Shown in pieces: positions 7,761 through 15,126 of a DNA stretch of 64,000 bases. Numbering within the stretch: position 1 is the stretch's first letter; each line of letters starts with the position of its first letter. Made by a program: the position numbers and the translations under genes. The notes beneath the pieces are model-generated. The model ran no database searches. It was not told where the DNA came from and saw only the letters and a list, made by a program, of their open reading frames with translations. This DNA is from Clostridium sp. D43t1_170807_H7 (GTDB lineage Bacteria > Bacillota > Clostridia > Clostridiales > Clostridiaceae): the NCBI RefSeq assembly GCF_015555905.1, contig NZ_JADNLK010000012.1, forward strand, positions 52,765 through 116,764. Reading direction: 5' to 3'.

Positions 7761-9080
7761 ATGGAAAACAAGAGTTTAAAAAAAGAAATTAGTCTTTTTA
7801 TGGCCACAATGCTTGTGTGTGGTAATATGATTGGTTCTGGAGTATTTATGTTACCATCAACATTAGCACAGGTTTCTGGACCAGGAGCTACAATTATTGC
7901 ATGGATTTTAACAACAGTTGGATCTATATTAATTGCAATTTCATTTGCAAATCTTGGTACAAAATATCCATCAACAGGCGGAGCTTACCACTATACTAAA
8001 GAGGCTTTTGGTGACTTTGCTGGATTTTTAAGTGCTTGGCTTTATTGGAATGGTTCGTGGATAGGAAATGCAGCTATATTAGTTGCAATTACTAGTTATG
8101 CATCAGTAGTATTTCCGGCATTAAATAATCCTACAATATCAATAATATTTTCAAGTGCAGTTCTATGGATTTTTACTTTAATAAACATATCAGGTGTAAA
8201 AAAAGCTGGAAAGATTCAATCATTTGTTACAGTATTTAAAATAGCATTTTTTGCATTATTTATAATAGTTGCATTTTTAAATTTTGATTCGGTTAATATA
8301 TTACCACTATATCCAGAGGAAAAGGGACTTAGTACAGTTCCGTTAGCAGCAACTTCAACTCTTTGGGCATTTATAGGACTTGAAAGTGCAACAGTGGCAG
8401 CAGGTGAACTAAAAAATCCAGAGAAGAATGTAAGAAAAAGTACAATTTATGGACTTATAATATCTGCAGCAATATATCTATTAATAAGTATAGGTAGTAT
8501 GGGCGCTATGAATAATAAGGAATTAGCACAAAGTTCAGCACCACTTACAGATATATTAACTAATGCATTAGGAACTCAAGTAGGAAAAATCCTTACAATT
8601 GCTGTTGTTATTTGTATTTTAGGAACTATAATTGGGTGGCTTTTATCTACAGCTAGAGTAGGCTATGCAGCTGGAGTTGATGGAGTATTCCCTAAGTTTT
8701 TTGGTAAGATAAATGAAAAGACAGGAACACCGGTAAATTCATTAATATTTGGGTCAGTATTAGTTAATATATTATTAGTAATGAATTTCCAAAAAGGTAT
8801 GGTTGATGCATTTACATTTATAACAATACTTGCAACACTTTCATATCTTCCAGTTTATCTTTTAAGCATATCAGCAGAAATGATGCTTACTTTTAAAGAA
8901 GAGAAAAAGTTTAACTTTAAAATATTTATTAAAAAATCTATTTTACCATTATTAGCATTTATATATGTTCTTTGGACTATATATGGTTCAGGAGCAGAAA
9001 CTGTTATGTGGGGATTTATATTAATGTTAATAGGTATACCTGTATACATATATAATTATCATAAGAATAAGCTAGGATAA
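7761..9080 (+). CDS. APC-family amino acid permease, probably a lysine-related exchanger
   Basis: A 439-residue integral membrane protein with about 12 helices. The N-terminal GNMIGSGVFMLP block is the helix-1 substrate-binding G-[ST]-G motif of the APC/APA superfamily, and FANLGTKYPSTGGAY is the conserved loop of the basic amino acid/polyamine antiporter group (AdiC, CadB, PotE-like). AAGGAGG precedes the ATG. The lysine riboswitch directly upstream is the main evidence that lysine is the substrate or exchange partner. No decarboxylase is adjacent, so uptake or exchange in nutrition is more likely than acid resistance. Confidence 0.87.
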   Translation: MENKSLKKEISLFMATMLVCGNMIGSGVFMLPSTLAQVSGPGATIIAWILTTVGSILIAISFANLGTKYPSTGGAYHYTKEAFGDFAGFLSAWLYWNGSWIGNAAILVAITSYASVVFPALNNPTISIIFSSAVLWIFTLINISGVKKAGKIQSFVTVFKIAFFALFIIVAFLNFDSVNILPLYPEEKGLSTVPLAATSTLWAFIGLESATVAAGELKNPEKNVRKSTIYGLIISAAIYLLISIGSMGAMNNKELAQSSAPLTDILTNALGTQVGKILTIAVVICILGTIIGWLLSTARVGYAAGVDGVFPKFFGKINEKTGTPVNSLIFGSVLVNILLVMNFQKGMVDAFTFITILATLSYLPVYLLSISAEMMLTFKEEKKFNFKIFIKKSILPLLAFIYVLWTIYGSGAETVMWGFILMLIGIPVYIYNYHKNKLG

Positions 9081-9090
9081 ATTTAATTAA

Positions 9091-9166
9091 AAAAGTCAGT
9101 AATAATTTGAACTATAGATTGTCTATTAAAACAGATAAAGTTCATTAATTATTTACTGGCTTTTTT
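9091..9166 (+). terminator. Long terminator hairpin after the permease
   Basis: AAAAAGTCAGTAA pairs with TTACTGGCTTTTT at the base, with additional pairing inside (AATTTGAACT with AGTTCATT), and ends in six Ts. Confidence 0.75.
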
Positions 9167-9274
9167 GTAAAGTTAAATTATTTTTAATAAATAATTAACT
9201 TTAGAAAATCTTAATAACTTTTAATTATAAACTATGTTAAAATAGAAGTAGTATTTTAGAGGTGGAGGAAAAAA

Positions 9275-10420
9275 ATGAAGATAAATTGGAATAATAAATA
9301 CGCAACAATAGCAATGTATGCATTTTTAGTTATTTGTGCAAGTATTCTTTTATATTTAGGAATTTCACAGATTAACTCAATAAAAGCAAGTGTTAATGAT
9401 TTTATTGGAACACTGCAACCATTTATTATAGGAGGGGCATTAGCATATTTATTAAACTTTATTTTAAAATTTTATGAAGATTATATATTATCGCATAAAA
9501 CTTTTAAAAGATTAAAAAAGTCAGGTAAAAGAGGAATAGGATTATTATTAACTTATATTACTGCAACTATAATTACATATTTATTTATACAATTTGTATT
9601 ACCACAATTACTAGATAGTATTATAGGGTTAGTAAATAATATACCTCAATATCTAAATGATCTAACAAAGGTTACTAATGATATATTTGATAATTTAAAT
9701 TTACAACCAGAATACATTAGTTTAATTACTGATAAATTTGGTGAAGCAATTACATATATTATAACACTAATAAGTAATTTAGTACCGGTTATTGGTAATT
9801 TTATAGTGGGTGCAACATCTAGTATATTAAATATAATAATAGGAATAATAATTTCCATTTATATATTAATAGATAAAGAAAAATTTATGGCATTAGGTAA
9901 AAAAATAGTATATGCATTATGCTCAGAGGAAAAAGCTAAATTTATTTTAAGATTAGCAACTCAAAGTAATATGACATTTAGTAGATTTATTGGTGGTAAA
10001 ATTTTAGACTCATTTATAATAGGATTATTAACTTTTGTAATATTAACTATATTTAAGATGCCGTATATATTATTAATTTCAGTAATAGTCGGTGTTACTA
10101 ATATTATTCCATTCTTTGGTCCATTCATAGGGGGGATACCAGCAGCAATAATTATATTATTTGTGTCTCCGATACAAGCATTATGGTTTGTTGTAATCAT
10201 AATTGTAATTCAGCAAATCGATGGAAATATAATTGGACCTAAGATATTGGGAGATTCAATTGGAATATCGGCATTTTGGATATTATTCTCATTATTAGTT
10301 GCAGCTAAGTTTATGGGATTTGTAGGAATGATAATAGGAGTTCCTTTATTTGCAATATTCTATTCAATAATTAAAGAAATAGTTGAGGAAAGATTAAGAA
10401 AAAAAGGATTACCTATATAA
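9275..10420 (+). CDS. AI-2E family transporter (YtvI/YdbI-like)
   Basis: A 381-residue membrane protein of the usual family length (350-380). It has two N-terminal helices, a middle segment of amphipathic helices (about 90-170), and C-terminal hydrophobic segments containing the family block IPFFGPFIGGIPAAI and the QQIDGNIIGPKILGDSIGI stretch. Despite the name, few members have been shown to export AI-2; others act as Na+/H+ antiporters or sporulation-related permeases. GAGGTGGAGG precedes the ATG. It is probably a single-gene transcript. The transported substrate cannot be told from the sequence. Confidence 0.88.
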   Translation: MKINWNNKYATIAMYAFLVICASILLYLGISQINSIKASVNDFIGTLQPFIIGGALAYLLNFILKFYEDYILSHKTFKRLKKSGKRGIGLLLTYITATIITYLFIQFVLPQLLDSIIGLVNNIPQYLNDLTKVTNDIFDNLNLQPEYISLITDKFGEAITYIITLISNLVPVIGNFIVGATSSILNIIIGIIISIYILIDKEKFMALGKKIVYALCSEEKAKFILRLATQSNMTFSRFIGGKILDSFIIGLLTFVILTIFKMPYILLISVIVGVTNIIPFFGPFIGGIPAAIIILFVSPIQALWFVVIIIVIQQIDGNIIGPKILGDSIGISAFWILFSLLVAAKFMGFVGMIIGVPLFAIFYSIIKEIVEERLRKKGLPI

Positions 10421-10581
10421 ACAGAAAAATATAAATAATATTATTTATATATGTATATAAATTTTAAAAGTGTCTATACTATAATAATGTAAAGACAAGG
10501 AAGGTATACAAACAGTAACTAATAATTCATTATTTTGTTGTTATTTTTGTTTAAACCTTTCATAGTATGGAGGAATTTTAA

Positions 10582-10737
10582 ATGGCAGACAAAACATTAA
10601 CATGTAGAGACTGTGGAAGTGAATTTGTTTTCACTGAAGGAGAACAAGAATTCTACAAGGAAAAAGGATTTGAAAATGAACCAACAAGATGTCCAGCTTG
10701 TAGAAAAGCTAAGAAACAACAAAATAATAGAAGATAA
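10582..10737 (+). CDS. 51-residue zinc-ribbon protein
   Basis: ATG at 10582 is preceded by GGAGGAATTTTAA. The protein reads MADKTLTCRDCGSEFVFTEG...RCPACRKAKK...NNRR. It has two CxxC pairs (CRDC, CPAC) about 30 residues apart with the EFVFTEGEQEFY block, matching the small bacterial zinc-ribbon family often annotated zf-trcl / 'probable zinc-binding domain'. The basic tail suggests nucleic-acid or ribosome contact. A leader of roughly 90 bases containing T-rich tracts precedes it; leaders of this type are seen on cold-shock genes, but that is only suggestive here. Two terminators follow. Confidence 0.85.
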   Translation: MADKTLTCRDCGSEFVFTEGEQEFYKEKGFENEPTRCPACRKAKKQQNNRR

Positions 10738-10755
10738 TTATAAAGTATGTTTCTT

Positions 10756-10787
10756 AAGAGCTATAGAAGTATTCTATAGCTCTTTTA
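10756..10787 (+). terminator. Terminator after the zinc-ribbon gene
   Basis: Perfect 13-bp stem AAGAGCTATAGAA / TTCTATAGCTCTT with a 3-base loop and a TTTT tail. Confidence 0.9.
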
Positions 10788-10791
10788 ATGC

Positions 10792-10835
10792 AAAAAATCT
10801 GGCAACCTATCATTAGATAGTTTCCAGATTTTTTT
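10792..10835. terminator. Bidirectional terminator before the TPR gene
   Basis: AAAAATCTGG pairs with CCAGATTTTT, with a second inner stem (CTATC / GATAG). A-rich and T-rich flanks allow use from both sides; it serves mainly the minus-strand TPR gene, whose stop lies right beside it. Confidence 0.85.
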
Positions 10836-10836
10836 A

Positions 10837-11676
10837 TTATATAGAATTTAATGATTTTATCATAATTGAATTAAGAGCTTGCTCAACATCAACTTGGCTG
10901 ATTAGACTTACTAAGGATTCATTTAATCCTTGTGCTTTTCTTAATAAGTCTATAGATTTTTCAAAATTTCCGTTTTTACCTTCTATTAATGCAGTATAGT
11001 AGTAAGGTTCAATAAAACGAACATTTTCATCAATTAAAGTATCAAAATATTTCTTTGCTTCATCAAATTTTTCAAGCTTATAGCATATTTCTGCATAGTT
11101 AGATTTAATGATGTTATTATCAGAATTAAACTCCATAGCTTCAATAACATAATTCTTTGCTTCATCAAATTTCTTAGAGCCTAATAATAATGAAGTTAGT
11201 GTTTCGTATATATAAGTGTTTTTATTACTAGCTAATAAGTTTTTTAAAGAAGTTATTGCTTCTTCTTTTGAGCTAGTTTTCCAATTAACAATTGCTTTTG
11301 TAACTTCTAAATTTAGAATCTCATGTGGTTTAATAGATTTAGTTTTTAAATTTTCATTTACATATTCTTTTGCTATTGATGGTTTACCATATTTTAATTC
11401 ACAAATTAAGTAATTTGTTATTATAACACCATTAGCCCAAGTAGACATGGCTGCATCTCTATAAAATTCTAATGCGGTTGTATAATCTTCAAGTTTATAT
11501 GCGTTCATACCCTTAAATACTTTAATATAATGTTTTTTTGTAATGATTAAGTAGACTAAAAATAATACTAAGAATAAAATTATAGCTAATTGTATTCCAA
11601 GAAAAGTTGCTGATATTAAAGAAATTGTAGCTATAGATAGTAAAATTATAGTCTCTTTGTTTAAATTTTTTCCCAT
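10837..11676 (-). CDS. Membrane-anchored TPR-repeat protein
   Basis: A 279-residue protein with two N-terminal membrane helices (about residues 10-28 and 30-47), then a soluble helical region with TPR-like repeats such as YTTALEFYRDAAM, FDEAKNYVIEAMEFNSDN, FDEAKKYFDTLIDEN and FEKSIDLLRKAQGLN. It is probably a cytoplasm-facing scaffold tethered to the membrane. The start at 11676 is used instead of 11688 because GGAGG lies seven bases before it. Partners are unknown, and it is transcribed alone. Confidence 0.75.
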   Translation of the reverse strand: MGKNLNKETIILLSIATISLISATFLGIQLAIILFLVLFLVYLIITKKHYIKVFKGMNAYKLEDYTTALEFYRDAAMSTWANGVIITNYLICELKYGKPSIAKEYVNENLKTKSIKPHEILNLEVTKAIVNWKTSSKEEAITSLKNLLASNKNTYIYETLTSLLLGSKKFDEAKNYVIEAMEFNSDNNIIKSNYAEICYKLEKFDEAKKYFDTLIDENVRFIEPYYYTALIEGKNGNFEKSIDLLRKAQGLNESLVSLISQVDVEQALNSIMIKSLNSI

Positions 11677-11884
11677 AAAATCCTCCATTAGTTGTATTGT
11701 TTTAGCAAAGTTTAATATAATATGTAAAGTAAGAACTAGTGAAATCTAGTTAACTATAGTTATTATTATACAATATGTAAATAATTTAACAACCTGTTAA
11801 TAAAAGTTAATGGTTTAATGGTTTTAATTGGAATAAAAAGGAGTATAATAAATTTAGTATAAAACTAAGTCAAGGAGAATAGTT

Positions 11885-12664
11885 ATGAGAGTAATGTCTT
11901 TTAATTTAAGAAGTGATTTTATTTTAGATTTTAAAAATAGATGGGATAATAGAAAGCATATAGTGTATGATATAATAGATAAATATAAATGTGATATTAT
12001 AGGAGTTCAAGAAGTAACCAATAAGATGTATGAAGATATAACTTTAAATGTTGATAATTATAATATAATAGGTAGTGCACGAAGTAAAGGATTTTTTTCA
12101 GAGAGAAATAATTTATTTATTAGAGAAAATCATAAGATATTAAAGCATAAAACATTCTGGCTATCTAAAAGTCCTGATAAGGTAGGAAGTCAACTTTGGT
12201 ATTCATTATATCCAAGAATATGTACAACTGCTGTAGTAGAATTAAAAAGTGGTGAAAAGGTAAGAGTATATAATACACATTTAGATTGCTTTTTACCTCA
12301 AGCTAGAGATTTTGGATTAAAGAAGTTAGGACAATTTATTGAAAAAAATCGTAAAGAAGAAAAACTACCTATAATTATAATGGGAGATTTTAATGCAACA
12401 CCTAATAGTAAAATTATTAAAAAATTTGCTGCTGGTGAATATAGTACAGATAGATTTGTAGCTGTACAAGAAGTGAAAAAAGAATTATATAGCAAATCAA
12501 CTATGAGTAGCTTTAAAGGGAAGGAAAAAGGACTTCATATTGATTATATTTTTGTTAGTGAAGATTTAGAAATTATTGATGTTGATATTGTTAAAGATAA
12601 TATTAATGGGAAATATCCATCAGATCATTATCCATTAATTGCAGATATTAGAATAAAAAAATAA
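11885..12664 (+). CDS. Endonuclease/exonuclease/phosphatase (EEP) family protein
   Basis: A 259-residue cytoplasmic protein with all EEP motifs: MSFNLR at the N-terminus, GVQEV (metal-binding Glu near 43), YNTHLDC, GDFNATPNS (catalytic Asp/Asn), HIDYIFV and SDHYPL (catalytic His near the end). The fold hydrolyses phosphodiesters in DNA, RNA, inositol phosphates or sphingolipids. There is no signal peptide, so a secreted sphingomyelinase is unlikely and an intracellular phosphohydrolase is the better guess. CAAGGAG precedes the ATG. A terminator follows at 12702. Confidence 0.85.
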   Translation: MRVMSFNLRSDFILDFKNRWDNRKHIVYDIIDKYKCDIIGVQEVTNKMYEDITLNVDNYNIIGSARSKGFFSERNNLFIRENHKILKHKTFWLSKSPDKVGSQLWYSLYPRICTTAVVELKSGEKVRVYNTHLDCFLPQARDFGLKKLGQFIEKNRKEEKLPIIIMGDFNATPNSKIIKKFAAGEYSTDRFVAVQEVKKELYSKSTMSSFKGKEKGLHIDYIFVSEDLEIIDVDIVKDNINGKYPSDHYPLIADIRIKK

Positions 12665-12701
12665 ATGATATTGAGAAAATTATATATTTTGTTAATAGAG
12701 T

Positions 12702-12736
12702 AAAGAGGGCTAAGATTTTAGCACTCTTTAAATTTA
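12702..12736 (+). terminator. Terminator after the EEP gene
   Basis: AAAGAG-g-GCTAA pairs with TTAGC-a-CTCTTT, with a single internal mismatch, followed by AAATTT. Confidence 0.65.
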
Positions 12737-13041
12737 CAATTAATTAATATTTATTATTAAAAATATTAAAGTTTAATTATTTAACTTTTTTGAACTAAAA
12801 TTTTAATAAGATATTAATTTTTAATTAACAATAAAAATTGAAAAACAGTAGAGTCAAGGTAAATTAATATATCTATATCAAAATAAATGGAAAATAAAGA
12901 AAAATAAAGAAATATTGTGAATAGGATATAAAAGTTAACTTAAAAATGAAAAATGGAAATAAAAGGGTTGAAAACTAAAATTGAAAAAATAGTCCAAAAA
13001 GTATAAAGTTTAATTCAAGAGAATGATAGGGGGAGCATACT
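12737..13041. other. Gene-free AT-rich region upstream of the MMPL gene
   Basis: About 300 bases of very AT-rich sequence with no recognisable gene, remnant or structured RNA. It presumably holds the promoter of the MMPL operon (a weak TTGAAA with a TATAAA about 15 bases later near 12980-13010), but no site is convincing. Confidence 0.4.
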
Positions 13042-15126
13042 ATGGAGAAAATATCACGAGCAATAGCTAAAAATAGGATTTTTATTTTAATAGTAGCAAT
13101 TGTTTTATTAATACCATCTGCAATTGGCTATTTTACAACAAAAGTTAACTATGATATTTTAAGTTATTTACCAAATGATTTGGAGACAAGGGAAGCTCAA
13201 AAAATATTAAAAGATGAATTTGATTGTGGATCTTTAGCAATGTTAATTGTTGAGGGAATGGATAATAAGGATGTATCAAAGTTAAAAGAGAAAGTGTCTG
13301 ATGTTGATGGTGTATCAGAAGTTATATGGATAGACGATGCCCTTGATATTTCCGTTCCAAAGGAGATATTACCGGCTTCAGTAAGAGATATGCTTTTTTC
13401 AGATGATTCAACATTAATGATTGTTAAATTAAAAGATACAGATGCCAGTGAAAGCACTGAAAAAGCAATAGAAGAAATAAGAAGTATTACTGGAAAGCAG
13501 GGATTTTTAAGTGGGATTGGAGGAGTAATAAAAGATACAAAGGATTTAGCAGACAAGGAAACTCCCATTTATATTTTAATAGCTGTGATAGTATCGATAA
13601 TAATTTTAAGTTTGACTATGGAATCTTTTATAGTTCCTATTATATTTATGCTAAGCATAGGGATGGCAGTAGTTTACAATATGGGAACCAATATTATATT
13701 AGGAGAAATTTCTTATATAACAAAGGCATTATCGGCTGTATTACAACTTGCTGTAACAATGGATTACTCAATTTTTTTACTTAATAGATATGATGAAGAA
13801 AGGGCCAAGCAATCTAATAACACTGATGCTATGGCGGTTGCAATAGAAAAAACTATTTCATCTATTGCGGGCAGTTCATTAACTACTATTGCTGGATTTT
13901 TATCATTATGTATTATGGAGTTAGGATTTGGAAAAGATATTGGATTTGTAATGGCTAAAGGAGTTATATTTGGTGTTATATGTACTATAACAGTATTACC
14001 AGCAATGATATTAACATTTGATAAACTTATTCATAAATTTAAACATAAAACATTATTACCTAAGTTTGAAAGAAGTTCAGCATTTATAATAAAACATCAT
14101 AAATTATTTGTTATTATTGGAGCTATTGTGTTAATACCAGCTGTTATAGGAAATAATAATACAAAAGTTTATTATAACTTGGATGAATCGCTTCCAAAGG
14201 ACCTACCTTCTATTGTAGCTAATAATAAATTAAAATCAGAGTATAATATGATGTCAACTAATATAATTTTGGTAAGAGATGATTTAGAAGGTTATAAAGT
14301 TAATCAAATGATTAATGAATTAAAAAAGATTGATGGAGTAACTTCAGTAGTTGGATTAGAAGATATATTAGGAGTAAGAATTCCGCAAAACTTCATACCG
14401 CAGGATTTATTAGAAAAAATCAAAAGTGGTGGGTATGAAGAGATAATGCTTAATTCAGAGTATAAAGCTGCATCTGATGATGTAGGAGTTCAATTAAAGG
14501 AAATAAATAATATTGTTAAAAAGTATGATAAAGATGGATTAGTTGGTGGTGAAGCACCATTAACAGAAGATTTAATTACAATAGCAGATAGTGACTTTAA
14601 TAGAGTTAATATAACATCAATTTTAGTTATATTTATAATAATACTATTTGTATTTAAATCAGCAATAATTCCTATATTATTAGTTATATCTATTGAATTA
14701 GCTATTTTTATTAACTTAGGAATTCCATTTTATACAGGTACAAGCATTCCTTTTATATCATCAATAGTAATAGGAACTATTCAATTAGGGGCAACTGTAG
14801 ATTATGCAATTTTATTAACATCCAGGTTTAAAGAGGAATTAGCTTTAAATTCTGATAAGAAAAAAGCAATGATGATAGCATTACAAAGTTCATCAAGATC
14901 AGTTGTAACTAGTGCATTAACTTTCTTTGGAGCAACTGCAGGTGTTGGAATTATATCAGATATGGAAATGATAAGCTCTTTATGTAGCTTGCTGTCTAGA
15001 GGTGCAATTATAAGTATGTTTGTAATCCTATTTGTATTGCCAGGAGTATTATTGCTTTGTGAAAAATTAATAGTAAAAACAAGCAAAACTTTTGTTGAGT
15101 GTGTAGAGGGAGGAGAAAAAATATGA
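13042..15126 (+). CDS. MMPL/RND-family transporter
   Basis: A 694-residue membrane protein with the MMPL layout: helix 1 (residues 12-32), extracytoplasmic domain (33-175), helices 2-6, then a second half with helix 7 near 355, a second extracytoplasmic domain (375-520) and helices 8-12. The internal duplication shows in VTMDYSIFLLNRYDEE and ATVDYAILLTSRFKEE, whose buried Asp-Tyr pairs correspond to the proton-relay residues of MmpL transporters. GGGGGAG precedes the ATG. Its stop overlaps the start of the next gene (ATGA), so the two are translationally coupled and very likely work together in moving lipids or other envelope substrates. Confidence 0.9.
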   Translation: MEKISRAIAKNRIFILIVAIVLLIPSAIGYFTTKVNYDILSYLPNDLETREAQKILKDEFDCGSLAMLIVEGMDNKDVSKLKEKVSDVDGVSEVIWIDDALDISVPKEILPASVRDMLFSDDSTLMIVKLKDTDASESTEKAIEEIRSITGKQGFLSGIGGVIKDTKDLADKETPIYILIAVIVSIIILSLTMESFIVPIIFMLSIGMAVVYNMGTNIILGEISYITKALSAVLQLAVTMDYSIFLLNRYDEERAKQSNNTDAMAVAIEKTISSIAGSSLTTIAGFLSLCIMELGFGKDIGFVMAKGVIFGVICTITVLPAMILTFDKLIHKFKHKTLLPKFERSSAFIIKHHKLFVIIGAIVLIPAVIGNNNTKVYYNLDESLPKDLPSIVANNKLKSEYNMMSTNIILVRDDLEGYKVNQMINELKKIDGVTSVVGLEDILGVRIPQNFIPQDLLEKIKSGGYEEIMLNSEYKAASDDVGVQLKEINNIVKKYDKDGLVGGEAPLTEDLITIADSDFNRVNITSILVIFIIILFVFKSAIIPILLVISIELAIFINLGIPFYTGTSIPFISSIVIGTIQLGATVDYAILLTSRFKEELALNSDKKKAMMIALQSSSRSVVTSALTFFGATAGVGIISDMEMISSLCSLLSRGAIISMFVILFVLPGVLLLCEKLIVKTSKTFVECVEGGEKI

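Noticed and set aside
10613..10816. 67-codon frame overlapping the zinc-ribbon gene
   Set aside because: It runs through two terminators and is out of frame with the real 51-residue gene at 10582.
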